The notes below the pieces were generated by a model. That model searched no databases. It was not told where the DNA came from and saw only the letters and a list, made by a program, of their open reading frames with translations. From NCBI GenBank assembly GCA_006742785.1, contig AP019755.1, forward strand, positions 1,426,001 to 1,490,000: a stretch of 64,000 bases of DNA. Direction: 5' to 3'. Of this stretch, positions 1 to 9,644 are shown in pieces. Made by a program: the position numbers and the translations under genes. The DNA is from Nitrosomonas stercoris (GTDB lineage Bacteria > Pseudomonadota > Gammaproteobacteria > Burkholderiales > Nitrosomonadaceae). The first letter of the stretch is position 1. The number at the start of each line of letters is the position of its first letter.

Positions 1-2
1 AT

Positions 3-464
<462 letters not shown>

Positions 465-528
465 GCAAAGTATGATCAGTTATTGATTGAAGCAGGTGAT
501 TTTTAAGAATTAATTTGTTTTTAATATC

Positions 529-557
529 TTGACTTGTCCCTGCTGAGAAAGTAGTCT
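529..557 (+). promoter_or_regulatory. possible promoter of the hao cluster
   Basis: TTGACT (529-534), a 17-base spacer and TAGTCT (552-557) form a sigma70-like -35/-10 pair about 140 bases before the haoA start. The -35 is good (5/6) and the -10 is weak (3/6). The same words with the same spacing, CTTGACT-N17-TAGYCTT, occur before amoA at 17637-17667. The promoter role is inferred; no start site is known from the sequence. Confidence 0.4.
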
Positions 558-568
558 TGGGCTGCTGT

Positions 569-599
569 GCTATCTAGCTGTTAGTGAGCAGCTATCTAG
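569..599 (+). repeat. paired 9-bp direct repeats upstream of haoA
   Basis: GCTATCTAG occurs at 569-577 and again at 591-599, 22 bp apart (about two helical turns), just downstream of the possible hao promoter. The stretch between holds the short inverted repeat AGCTG/CAGCT. The arrangement would suit a dimeric DNA-binding protein, but no regulator can be named. Confidence 0.35.
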
Positions 600-699
600 A
601 AGCTATATTGGCTGGTTATCTGAGCTATATTCAGATAATTAAGTTTATACACATTGATTGCAAATACCGATAGGTAGATTAAGAAGGAGAGGAGAGAGC

Positions 700-2412
700 A
701 TGAGATTACGGGAGTATATGAAGGGTATGCTGCTATGTGCTGGCCTGCTGTTGATGGGTGGTCAAGTACAAGCGGACATCTCGACGGTACCGGACGAGAC
801 GTATGAAGCGTTGAATCTGGATCGCAGCAAAGCCACACCGAAACAAACCTACGATGCCTTGGTCAAGCGTTACAAAGACCCGGCACATGGAGCCGGTAAA
901 GGCACGATGGGAGACTACTGGGAACCGATTGAACTCAGTCGCTACATGGACCCCGCCACCTTTTACAAACCCCCTGTTTCTCCCAAAGAGATAGCGGAAC
1001 GTAAAGACTGCGTAGAATGCCATACAGATGAAACACCGGTATGGGTACGTGCCTGGCAACGTAGCACCCACGCCAACCTGGACAAGATTCGTAATCTTAA
1101 ATCAGACGACCCGCTTTACTACAAAAAAGGCAAGTTGGAAGAAGTAGAAAACAACCTGCGCTCTATGGGCAAACTGGGTAAAAGCGAAAAACTCAAAGAA
1201 GTAGGCTGTATAGACTGTCACGCAGACATCAACAGCAACAAAAAGGTTGACCACACCAAAGACATCCGCATGCCTACAGCAGATACCTGTGGTACCTGTC
1301 ACCTGAGAGAATTTGCCGAACGTGAATCAGAGCGCGATACCATGATCTGGCCTAATGGCCAATGGCCTGATGGACGTCCTTCACACGCACTGGACTACAC
1401 CGCCAACATCGAAACCACCGTTTGGGCAGCCATGCCACAACGCGAAGTGGCTGAAGGCTGTACCATGTGCCACACCAACCAGAATAAATGTGACAACTGT
1501 CATACCCGTCACGAATTCTCAGCAGCGGAATCACGCAAACCAGAAGCCTGTGCTACCTGTCATAGCGGCGTAGACCACAACAACTACGAAACCTACATGA
1601 TGTCCAAGCACGGCAAGATGGCTGAAATGAACCGTGGCAACTGGAACTGGGAAGTTCGTCTGCAAGACGCCTTCTCCAAAGGAGGCCAAACGGCACCGAC
1701 CTGTGCAGCCTGCCACATGGAATATGAAGGCGAGTACACCCATAACATCACCCGTAAAACCCGCTGGGCCAACTACCCATTCGTTCCTGGTATTGCTGAA
1801 AACATCACCAGTGACTGGGCAGAAGGACGACTGGACTCCTGGGTAGTCACCTGTACCCAATGTCACTCAGAACGTTTTGCCCGTTCCTATCTTGACCTCA
1901 TGGACAAAGGTACCCTGGAAGGCCTGGCTAAATACCAGGAAGCCAACGCCATTGTTCACAAGATGTACGAAGATGGCACCCTTACCGGTCAAAAGACCAA
2001 CCGTCCTAACCCACCGGCACCAGAGAAACCTGGCTACAGCATCTTTACCCAGCTGTTCTGGTCCAAAGGGAATAACCCGGCCTCACTTGAGCTAAAAGTA
2101 CTGGAAATGGCAGAAAACAACCTGGCCAAGATGCACGTAGGTCTTGCCCATGCTAATCCAGGTGGCTGGACCTATACCGAAGGATGGGGTCCAATGAACC
2201 GCGCCTATGTTGAAATTCAGGATGAATACACCAAAATGCAAGAAATGCAAGCCTTGCGTGCACGTGTAAGCAAACTGGAAGGCAAGAAAACCAGTCTGTT
2301 AGACCTCAGAGAGGCAGAAGAGAAAATCTCCCTGGGTGGACTGGGAGGTGGCATGTTGCTAGCCGGAGCAGTTGCCCTGTTTGGCTGGCGCAAGCGTAAG
2401 CAAACAGCTTGA
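700..2412 (+). CDS. haoA: hydroxylamine oxidoreductase (octahaem)
   Basis: Periplasmic enzyme that oxidises hydroxylamine, the second step of ammonia oxidation, and passes electrons to cytochrome c554. The 570-residue product has a Sec signal peptide (residues 1-25, ending VQA before DISTV) and eight CxxCH haem sites (CVECH, CIDCH, CGTCH, CTMCH, CDNCH, CATCH, CAACH, CTQCH). The tyrosine that cross-links the catalytic P460 haem is Y492 in [10 protein letters not shown], residue 467 of the mature chain, which equals the number known for Nitrosomonas europaea. A C-terminal glycine-rich hydrophobic stretch and a basic tail (WRKRKQ) are present. ATG at 700 follows a strong GGAGAGGAGAG site; in-frame starts further upstream lack one. 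Codons favour C endings, unlike the flanking genes. haoB overlaps its stop. Confidence 0.98.
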   Translation: MRLREYMKGMLLCAGLLLMGGQVQADISTVPDETYEALNLDRSKATPKQTYDALVKRYKDPAHGAGKGTMGDYWEPIELSRYMDPATFYKPPVSPKEIAERKDCVECHTDETPVWVRAWQRSTHANLDKIRNLKSDDPLYYKKGKLEEVENNLRSMGKLGKSEKLKEVGCIDCHADINSNKKVDHTKDIRMPTADTCGTCHLREFAERESERDTMIWPNGQWPDGRPSHALDYTANIETTVWAAMPQREVAEGCTMCHTNQNKCDNCHTRHEFSAAESRKPEACATCHSGVDHNNYETYMMSKHGKMAEMNRGNWNWEVRLQDAFSKGGQTAPTCAACHMEYEGEYTHNITRKTRWANYPFVPGIAENITSDWAEGRLDSWVVTCTQCHSERFARSYLDLMDKGTLEGLAKYQEANAIVHKMYEDGTLTGQKTNRPNPPAPEKPGYSIFTQLFWSKGNNPASLELKVLEMAENNLAKMHVGLAHANPGGWTYTEGWGPMNRAYVEIQDEYTKMQEMQALRARVSKLEGKKTSLLDLREAEEKISLGGLGGGMLLAGAVALFGWRKRKQTA

Positions 2413-3509
2413 CTACCTCGTTAACCTCCTCAGACCGGCGCAGTTCGCGCTGGTCTGACCGACTCCTCCCGTCACTGGGTATTTTATTAGTGACGGGAGG
2501 TTTGGTTTTATTAGCCCTATATGCCTGGCTGAAACTCACGCCAAGCGATCCGCCTTACTATTACCAACTTACCACCACGGGTAATACAGCGGACTTTCCT
2601 GATCTGGAACTGGAAGCCTGGAAGGATCTGACGATTAACCAGTATAACGTCATGCTGGCTGGAGCAGATGAACCACTGGCACAAGCCTGGTTTGGCCAAC
2701 GCGCCGCTCAAGCACCTGTACTGCTGCACTGGAAAAATGAAACCATTGAACCCATCCTGGCACTGGATCAAAAAGCCCTTGAACTGAGTGAATTAGCTGC
2801 AGCCATTGATCAATATGCCGCCAAAGATGCGTTGCTACTAAGCTGGTGGGATACCTCCCGTCAACTGGCGTTGTTAACTGGACGCGACGTATTGTTCCAT
2901 AGCGCACTACATGAACCACTCATCATTCCTGATGAATGGCAAGCCGATGCTCGCGCTATTCGAACCTATGAAGCCAGCCAAACTGAAACAGCTGTTGATC
3001 CACAAGAGCATGAACAGTTTCTAAGCTTTACCCAAAGCCTGCTGAAACCACTGGCAGAGGGCATCACAGAACTACGCCAACTGGCAGGAGAACGTGACGC
3101 CTACCTCATTGTGCATGTCAGCGACTTATACAAACTAGGGCTACTGTATCCGGAGCAATTTGGCATTGTGTACAAACCTTATCGGCTCACAAGCAACCTG
3201 CATGGCATGATTACCCATGTCAAAGCAGAAATGACCAACCAAGGGTATTATGCCTACACCTTACAATCGCTCTCAGATGAACTGATCCGAGCCTTCTTCC
3301 TGATTGATAAAGCCAGCTATCAAACATTACTGGCGCGGCTACTGCCTTTTACCAGCCAACCCTCACCGCTGGATCTTGCCTCCCCCCGATTGATTTATCA
3401 ACAAGGCGGCTATTGGGTGTATCAACTGACAGAACAGTCTACAGCACAACCTGTTACCCCCCATGAGAAACAGATGGATTTAATCCAGCACAGTGATCAG
3501 GTACAATAA
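2409..3509 (+). CDS. haoB: HaoB, protein encoded with hydroxylamine oxidoreductase
   Basis: This 366-residue protein is the conserved second gene of Nitrosomonas hao clusters (often called orf2). Its biochemical role is not established; association with HaoA or with cytochrome maturation has been proposed. It has one hydrophobic segment at about residues 21-43 ([19 protein letters not shown]), so it is probably membrane anchored with a large periplasmic domain. There are no CxxCH sites. Translation appears to start at TTG 2409, which overlaps the haoA stop (TTGA) and has no clear ribosome site, suggesting translational coupling. A 12-bp perfect hairpin with a T-rich tail lies inside codons ~19-35 and may lower expression of this gene relative to haoA. 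Confidence 0.88.
   Translation: MTTSLTSSDRRSSRWSDRLLPSLGILLVTGGLVLLALYAWLKLTPSDPPYYYQLTTTGNTADFPDLELEAWKDLTINQYNVMLAGADEPLAQAWFGQRAAQAPVLLHWKNETIEPILALDQKALELSELAAAIDQYAAKDALLLSWWDTSRQLALLTGRDVLFHSALHEPLIIPDEWQADARAIRTYEASQTETAVDPQEHEQFLSFTQSLLKPLAEGITELRQLAGERDAYLIVHVSDLYKLGLLYPEQFGIVYKPYRLTSNLHGMITHVKAEMTNQGYYAYTLQSLSDELIRAFFLIDKASYQTLLARLLPFTSQPSPLDLASPRLIYQQGGYWVYQLTEQSTAQPVTPHEKQMDLIQHSDQVQ
2465..2512 (+). terminator. hairpin with T-rich tail inside the start of haoB (attenuator-like)
   Basis: Perfect 12-bp GC-rich arms, CCTCCCGTCACT (2465-2476) and AGTGACGGGAGG (2489-2500), enclose a 12-base loop and are followed by TTTGGTTTTATT. This is the form of an intrinsic terminator, but it lies within haoB coding sequence about 50 bases after haoA ends. 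Ribosomes translating haoB would mask it. It could act as a partial terminator or as a 3' end stabiliser for haoA mRNA; the function is inferred. Confidence 0.55.
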
Positions 3510-3569
3510 TATTGGCAAGACAAAAAAATCATAACCTATATTTATCTACCTAAAACAAGAGGAGAGACT

Positions 3570-4277
3570 ATGAAAGTAATGAGCGTATGCGCAGTCATTG
3601 TTGCAGCTCTGTTTACTATAGTGAGTGGACAAAGCCTGGCAGCAGATGCCCCGTTTGAGGGCCGCAAAAAATGTAGTTCCTGTCACAAAGCCCAAGCATC
3701 ATCTTGGAAAGATACCGCCCATGCCAAGGCAATGGAATCATTGAAACCCAATGTCAAAGCGGAAGCCAAACAAAAAGCCAACCTGGATCCAGCCAAGGAT
3801 TACACACAAGATAAAGATTGCGTTGGCTGTCACGTAGATGGCTTTGGTCAAAAAGGGGGCTATACTATTGATAGTCCTAAAAAGATGTTAACCGGTGTTG
3901 GCTGCGAATCCTGCCATGGCCCTGGTCGTAACTACCGAGGTGATCACCGCAAGAGTGGCCAAGCGTTTGAGAAAAAAGGCAAGACTACCAAACGTAGTGT
4001 ACTGGCGAAGAAAGGTCAGGACTTCCACTTTGAAGAACGCTGCAGTGCCTGCCATCTGAACTACGAAGGCTCTCCCTGGAAAGATGCCAAGCCACCGTAC
4101 ACACCGTATACACCAGAAGTAGATGCGAAATACACCTTCAACTTTGATGAAATGGTCAAAGATGTTAAAGCCATGCATGAACATTACAAACTGGATGGTG
4201 TATTTGAGGGCGAACCTAAATTCAAATTCCATGAAGAATTCCAGGCCAGCGCCAAAACTACCAAAAAAGGAAAATAG
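3570..4277 (+). CDS. cycA: cytochrome c554 (tetrahaem), electron acceptor of HAO
   Basis: Soluble periplasmic tetrahaem cytochrome that takes electron pairs from hydroxylamine oxidoreductase and passes them to cM552 or the quinone pool. The 235-residue product has a signal peptide (1-25, ending LAADA) and four haem sites: CSSCH, CVGCH, CESCH and CSACH. It is very rich in lysine, as is usual for c554. ATG at 3570 follows AGAGGAGAGACT. It lies 60 bases after haoB and three bases before cycB, as in other Nitrosomonas hao clusters. Codon usage shows the same high-expression bias as haoA. Confidence 0.96.
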   Translation: MKVMSVCAVIVAALFTIVSGQSLAADAPFEGRKKCSSCHKAQASSWKDTAHAKAMESLKPNVKAEAKQKANLDPAKDYTQDKDCVGCHVDGFGQKGGYTIDSPKKMLTGVGCESCHGPGRNYRGDHRKSGQAFEKKGKTTKRSVLAKKGQDFHFEERCSACHLNYEGSPWKDAKPPYTPYTPEVDAKYTFNFDEMVKDVKAMHEHYKLDGVFEGEPKFKFHEEFQASAKTTKKGK

Positions 4278-4280
4278 TAA

Positions 4281-4985
4281 ATGACCAGATTGCAAAAAGG
4301 ATCAATTGGCACCCTGCTAGTAGGGGTGCTATTGGGTATCGCATTAATAGTTGTGGTGTTTGGTGGAGAGGCAGCATTATCCACAGAAGAATTCTGTACC
4401 AGCTGTCATTCCATGTCTTACCCACAGACTGAATTGAAAGAATCCACACACTATGGTGCGTTAGGAATTAACCCAACCTGTAAGGATTGTCATATTCCAC
4501 AGGGAGTGAAAAACTTCCACCTAGCGGTGGCTACACACGTTGTTGATGGTGCCAGAGAGCTTTGGTTAGAACTAGTTAATGATTATTCTACTTTAGATAA
4601 GTTCAATGAAAGAAGAGGCATCATGGCCCATGATGCTAGGATGAATCTGAAGAAATGGGATAGTATTACTTGCCGTGACTGTCACGTTAAGCCTGATCCT
4701 CCCGGAGAATTTGCGCAAGCAGAACACTTGAAAATGGAAACGGAAGGGGCAACCTGTATTGATTGTCATCAGAACTTAGTGCATGAAGAAGCACCTGAAA
4801 CAGATTTGAATGCGAGTTTGGCACAAGGCAAACTGGTATTGAAAGCTGATGAAGATGACGACGATGATGATGAAGACGATGATGATGAGGACGAAGAAAT
4901 CGAAGTCGAGGTTGAATCCGATACTGATGCTGATGAAGACAGCGATTCCGATGAAGATGACGACGAAGATAGCGACGAAGAATAA
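4281..4985 (+). CDS. cycB: cytochrome cM552, NapC/NirT-family membrane tetrahaem quinone reductase
   Basis: Membrane-anchored NapC/NirT-family cytochrome thought to transfer electrons from c554 to ubiquinone. The 234-residue product has one N-terminal membrane helix (residues ~9-32) and four haem sites: CTSCH, CKDCH, CRDCH and CIDCH. The family core ends near residue 188 (LAQGKLVLK). After it comes a 46-residue tail in which 36 residues are Asp or Glu. The tail is encoded by GAT/GAC/GAA-rich near-repeats, so its length may vary by slippage. It may bind the lysine-rich c554; this is inference. The start is three bases after the cycA stop, with AAAGGAAAA as ribosome site. A terminator follows the gene. 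Confidence 0.94.
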   Translation: MTRLQKGSIGTLLVGVLLGIALIVVVFGGEAALSTEEFCTSCHSMSYPQTELKESTHYGALGINPTCKDCHIPQGVKNFHLAVATHVVDGARELWLELVNDYSTLDKFNERRGIMAHDARMNLKKWDSITCRDCHVKPDPPGEFAQAEHLKMETEGATCIDCHQNLVHEEAPETDLNASLAQGKLVLKADEDDDDDDEDDDDEDEEIEVEVESDTDADEDSDSDEDDDEDSDEE

Positions 4986-5025
4986 GGTTTGATGTAAATA
5001 ACGCTATCTTGTTGATATAAACTAA

Positions 5026-5065
5026 GACCCGCGGAGACAAGTTAACAAACTTCGCGGGTTTTTTT
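5026..5065 (+). terminator. intrinsic terminator of the hao cluster
   Basis: ACCCGCG (5027-5033) pairs with CGCGGGT (5053-5059), with a further imperfect inner pairing, followed by seven T residues. It lies 40 bases after the cycB stop and closes the haoA-haoB-cycA-cycB unit. Confidence 0.85.
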
Positions 5066-5323
5066 ATTAGATGAATATTTGAATCATTGCTGAAGAGTAA
5101 AATCTTGATTGGCAACATTAATAATATTGCTTTGCTAGAATTAATAATAACTGGGCGTTTTTTTGTGGCTGTTCTTAGAATACTTTGGGTTTATTTATCC
5201 GATAATGATAAATAATTAGTGTTTGGTGAGTCGGAAAGTAGAGAGATTTAAGGGATTTATATAGAGAATGGACTCGCAAAAGATTGTTGTTGGTATATGT
5301 GTTTATTTAGTATGAGGTTATAA
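5066..5323. other. AT-rich gap between the hao cluster and thrS
   Basis: No gene is visible here. It must hold the thrS promoter. The ribosome site GAGG lies at about 5312-5315, before the thrS ATG. Confidence 0.5.
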
Positions 5324-7231
5324 ATGACAATTGTGCGTTTGCCGGATGGTACAGATAGGGTATTTGATACGCCTGTGACTGTATTAGATGTCGCTGAATC
5401 GATTGGTCCAGGGTTAGCGCGCGTGGCACTGGCAGGTAAATTGAATGGCAAGCTGGTAGATTTGTCGGAACCTATAATTGCTGATAGCGATTTGGTTCTT
5501 GTTACTGATAAAGATCCAGAAGGACTCGAAATTATTCGGCATTCTTGCGCGCATTTGCTTGCTCATGCAGTGAAAGAGTTATTTCCAGGTGTACAAGTCA
5601 CGATTGGACCTGTAATAGAAAATGGATTTTATTATGATTTTTCATATGAGCGTCCCTTTACACCGGAGGATCTGGCAGCAATAGAAAAAAGAATGCATGA
5701 AATTAGTAAGAGAAATTTGAAGATAGAGCGCGAAGTTTGGGATCGTACTAAGGCAATTAATTTTTTCAAGGATCAGGGAGAACGCTATAAAGCTCAGATA
5801 ATTGAGTCTATTCCCAGTAATGAACCAGTTTCATTGTATTCCCAAGGTGATTTTACTGATTTGTGCCGCGGACCACATGTGCCCTACACGTCAAAAATTA
5901 AAGTGTTTAAATTGATGAAAATAGCGGGAGCTTACTGGCGTGGTGATTCAAAGAATGAGATGTTGCAAAGGATTTATGGGACAGCATGGATTACCAAAGA
6001 TGCACAAAATGATTATCTTCACTATCTGGAAGAAGCGGAAAAACGAGATCATCGTAAACTTGGTAAGCAGCTAGATTTGTTTCACATGCAGGAAGAAGCG
6101 CCTGGGATGGTATATTGGCATCCTAAAGGATGGGTTATTTGGCAACAGGTTGAGCAGTATATGCGTCAAATATTAACCCAAAGTGGTTATGTGGAAATTC
6201 GTACTCCTCAGGTATTGGATAGATCATTGTGGGAAAAATCTGGGCATTGGGAAAATTTTCGTGAAAATATGTTTATCACAGAGTCAGAAAGTAGACATTT
6301 TGCGATTAAGCCTATGAATTGTCCGGGGCATGTACAGGTATTTAATCATGGATTAAAAAGTTATCGTGATTTACCACTCCGTTTGGCTGAATTTGGCTCT
6401 TGTCATAGAAATGAAGCATCAGGTGCTTTGCATGGATTGATGCGTGTTCGCTCGTTCACGCAAGATGACGCACATATTTTTTGTACAGAAGATCAAATTT
6501 TAGAAGAGGTTGTTAGATTTATTGACTTGTTAAATCAAGTTTATAGAAATTTTGGCTTTGTTGAGATTCAAATCAAACTTTCTACTCGTCCAGAACAAAG
6601 AGTTGGCACCGAGGAGCAGTGGGATAAAGCAGAAGTTGCTTTAGCGGCGGCGCTGGATCAGAAAAAATTGGACTGGGAATTACAACCGGGAGAAGGTGCT
6701 TTTTATGGACCGAAAATAGAATTTATTTTAAAGGACAGTCTTGGACGTAGATGGCAGTGTGGTACCTTGCAGCTTGATTTTTCTATGCCGGCGCGCTTAG
6801 GTGCAGAATATATTGCCGAAGATAACACGAGAAAAACACCGGTGATGTTGCATAGAGCTATTTTGGGATCGATGGAACGTTTTATTGGTATTTTGATTGA
6901 ACACCATGCGGGCGCGCTACCGATATGGCTTGCTCCTGATCAGGCAATGGTATTGAATATTTCTAAAAATCAGATTGATTATGCTCAATCTGTTGTTAGT
7001 GAGTTGGTGCAAAATGGTATTCGTGCTAGTGCGGACTTGAGAAATGAGAAGATAAGTTATAAAATTAGGGAGCATAGCTTACAAAAAATACCCTATCTAT
7101 TGATAATCGGTGACAAAGAAGTTGAAGATGGGACTGTCACCGTGAGGGAGCGGGCAAATCGACATCAAGAGACGATAGCGCTTGCTGATTTTGTTTTCTC
7201 TGTTCAAGAGAAAATAACTAATAAAGAATAA
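5324..7231 (+). CDS. thrS: threonine--tRNA ligase
   Basis: Class II aminoacyl-tRNA synthetase charging tRNA-Thr in the cytoplasm. The 635-residue product has the full domain order: TGS domain (1-61), the second N-terminal editing domain with [11 protein letters not shown] (~residue 72), catalytic core (~240-530) and anticodon-binding domain (~535-635). Motif 2 reads [15 protein letters not shown]. The zinc ligands are C333 (NCPGH), H384 (DDAHIF) and H510 (LHRAILGS), equal within one residue to those of Escherichia coli. It is the first gene of the conserved thrS-infC-rpmI-rplT-pheS-pheT-ihfA string. Confidence 0.98.
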   Translation: MTIVRLPDGTDRVFDTPVTVLDVAESIGPGLARVALAGKLNGKLVDLSEPIIADSDLVLVTDKDPEGLEIIRHSCAHLLAHAVKELFPGVQVTIGPVIENGFYYDFSYERPFTPEDLAAIEKRMHEISKRNLKIEREVWDRTKAINFFKDQGERYKAQIIESIPSNEPVSLYSQGDFTDLCRGPHVPYTSKIKVFKLMKIAGAYWRGDSKNEMLQRIYGTAWITKDAQNDYLHYLEEAEKRDHRKLGKQLDLFHMQEEAPGMVYWHPKGWVIWQQVEQYMRQILTQSGYVEIRTPQVLDRSLWEKSGHWENFRENMFITESESRHFAIKPMNCPGHVQVFNHGLKSYRDLPLRLAEFGSCHRNEASGALHGLMRVRSFTQDDAHIFCTEDQILEEVVRFIDLLNQVYRNFGFVEIQIKLSTRPEQRVGTEEQWDKAEVALAAALDQKKLDWELQPGEGAFYGPKIEFILKDSLGRRWQCGTLQLDFSMPARLGAEYIAEDNTRKTPVMLHRAILGSMERFIGILIEHHAGALPIWLAPDQAMVLNISKNQIDYAQSVVSELVQNGIRASADLRNEKISYKIREHSLQKIPYLLIIGDKEVEDGTVTVRERANRHQETIALADFVFSVQEKITNKE

Positions 7232-7253
7232 CTACGAGTTTAAGGAGAATACC

Positions 7254-7838
7254 ATAGCACAAAAAAAAACTGTAAGAGTAAATGATGAGATTACAGCTTC
7301 CCAGGTTAGATTGATTGGTATAAATGGCGAGCAGGTAGGTATCCTGCCAATAATAGAAGCAAAGGAATTAGCTGAAGAAAATGGAGTAGATATTGTAGAA
7401 ATTGCTCCGAGTGCGGCGCCTCCGGTTTGCAGATTGATGGATTATGGTAAGTATCTTTATCAGGAAAGCAAAAAGAAACATGATGCTAAGCAGAGGCAGA
7501 AGCAGGTACAAATAAAAGAAATTAAGCTTCGACCGAACACAGATGAAGGAGACTACAGTATCAAATTAAGAAATCTCATCAATTTCTTGAATAGTGGCGA
7601 TAAGGTAAAGGTAACTCTGAGATTTCGTGGCAGGGAGATGGCTCATCAAGAACTTGGTATTAAGTTGCTCGAGAGAGTAAAAGAGGATCTTGAAGAGCGT
7701 GCGATTGTTGAACAGTTTCCTAGATTGGAAGGGCGTCAAATGGTGATGGTGTTAGCCCCTAAGAAAAAAGAGATCAAAAAGGATAAATCATCTGGTAAGC
7801 AAGTAGAGGTAGATGTGAAGGATGAAGCGGTATCGTAA
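7254..7838 (+). CDS. infC: translation initiation factor IF-3, starting at AUA
   Basis: IF-3 binds the 30S subunit, checks start-codon pairing and keeps the subunits apart. The first in-frame ATG/GTG/TTG-type start would remove the conserved N-terminal residues. The homologous N-terminus ([21 protein letters not shown]) begins at ATA 7254-7256, placed 4 bases after TTTAAGGAGAAT, so AUA is the likely start and gives a 194-residue protein. In E. coli infC starts at AUU and represses its own translation because IF-3 rejects non-standard starts; the same logic should apply here. Core motifs [13 protein letters not shown] and the linker and C-terminal domain ([13 protein letters not shown]) are intact. 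Confidence 0.95.
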   Translation: MAQKKTVRVNDEITASQVRLIGINGEQVGILPIIEAKELAEENGVDIVEIAPSAAPPVCRLMDYGKYLYQESKKKHDAKQRQKQVQIKEIKLRPNTDEGDYSIKLRNLINFLNSGDKVKVTLRFRGREMAHQELGIKLLERVKEDLEERAIVEQFPRLEGRQMVMVLAPKKKEIKKDKSSGKQVEVDVKDEAVS

Positions 7839-7931
7839 AGAGGTTTTATTTTTAAAAATATAAGTGAAATAAGGTTCCAAAGTTTTTTAATAAACACCTT
7901 GTATTTCATATTAAAAAGGAAGTATACATTC

Positions 7932-8129
7932 ATGCCTAAAATGAAGACAAAAAAAAGTGCTGCTAAGCGCTTTAAAATCAGAGCAGGGGGGAGTATTAAG
8001 CGTTCTCAAGCATTTAAGAGACATATTCTTACTAAAAAGACAACTAAAAATAAGCGGCAGCTAAGAGGTGCAACTGCCGTTCATGCCAGTGATGTGGCAT
8101 CTGTGCGCGCAATGTTACCGTACGCTTAA
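7932..8129 (+). CDS. rpmI: 50S ribosomal protein L35
   Basis: Small basic large-subunit protein of 65 residues with the family start [14 protein letters not shown] and the end RAMLPYA. ATG 7932 is chosen because it gives the standard N-terminus and follows AAAAGGAAG; an in-frame extension upstream is not conserved. It lies between infC and rplT, 14 bases before the latter. In E. coli L20 represses translation from a site upstream of rpmI; whether the 93-base infC-rpmI gap holds such a site cannot be judged by eye. Confidence 0.97.
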   Translation: MPKMKTKKSAAKRFKIRAGGSIKRSQAFKRHILTKKTTKNKRQLRGATAVHASDVASVRAMLPYA

Positions 8130-8143
8130 GGAGATAATAAGAA

Positions 8144-8506
8144 ATGCCAAGAGTAAAACGAAGCGTAGTTGCAAGGGCGCGTCATAAAAAAATTATCAAA
8201 CTAGCAAAAGGGTATCGCGGTAGGCGAAAGAATGTATATCGTATTGCCAAGCAAGCTGTTATGAAAGCTGGTCAATATGCTTATCGTGATCGTCGCCAAA
8301 GGAAACGACAATTCCGATCTTTATGGATTGCGCGCATCAATGCAGCTGTTCGAGAATTGGGAATGACCTATAGCACATTTATTCATGGGCTTAAAAAAGC
8401 AGGTATTGATCTTGATAGAAAGGTGCTGGCTGATTTGGCTGTGTTTGATAAGGTTGCCTTTGGGAAAATAACGACCCGAGTGAAGGCTCATTTGGCTGAT
8501 CAGTAA
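8144..8506 (+). CDS. rplT: 50S ribosomal protein L20
   Basis: Large-subunit assembly protein that binds 23S rRNA. The 120-residue product begins [16 protein letters not shown], has the long basic N-terminal tail and the globular end ([12 protein letters not shown]), and is of normal length. AGGAGATAATAAGA precedes the ATG. A strong hairpin terminator follows within 35 bases, separating it from pheS. Confidence 0.97.
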   Translation: MPRVKRSVVARARHKKIIKLAKGYRGRRKNVYRIAKQAVMKAGQYAYRDRRQRKRQFRSLWIARINAAVRELGMTYSTFIHGLKKAGIDLDRKVLADLAVFDKVAFGKITTRVKAHLADQ

Positions 8507-8540
8507 ATAAGTAACCTGTTCAATATCTTATATAAATTTT

Positions 8541-8582
8541 AAAAAGGGGGTCTGCATTTTGTTCGCTCGACCCCCTTTTTTA
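8541..8582 (+). terminator. terminator or attenuator between rplT and pheS
   Basis: AAAAAGGGGGTC (8541-8552) pairs perfectly with GACCCCCTTTTT (8569-8580), ending in a T run. pheS starts 24 bases later, so readthrough must supply pheST, or a promoter must overlap the hairpin. In E. coli pheST is attenuated through a Phe-rich leader peptide (pheM) at this place; no Phe-rich short ORF is evident here. Confidence 0.8.
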
Positions 8583-8601
8583 TGAGTAAGTTATTTCATG
8601 A

Positions 8602-9624
<1,023 letters not shown>

Positions 9625-9644
9625 TATTTACAAAGTTAGCAGTT

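Noticed and set aside
658..699. N-terminal extension of HaoA from 658
   Set aside because: It removes the normal signal peptide position and ignores the strong ribosome site before ATG 700.
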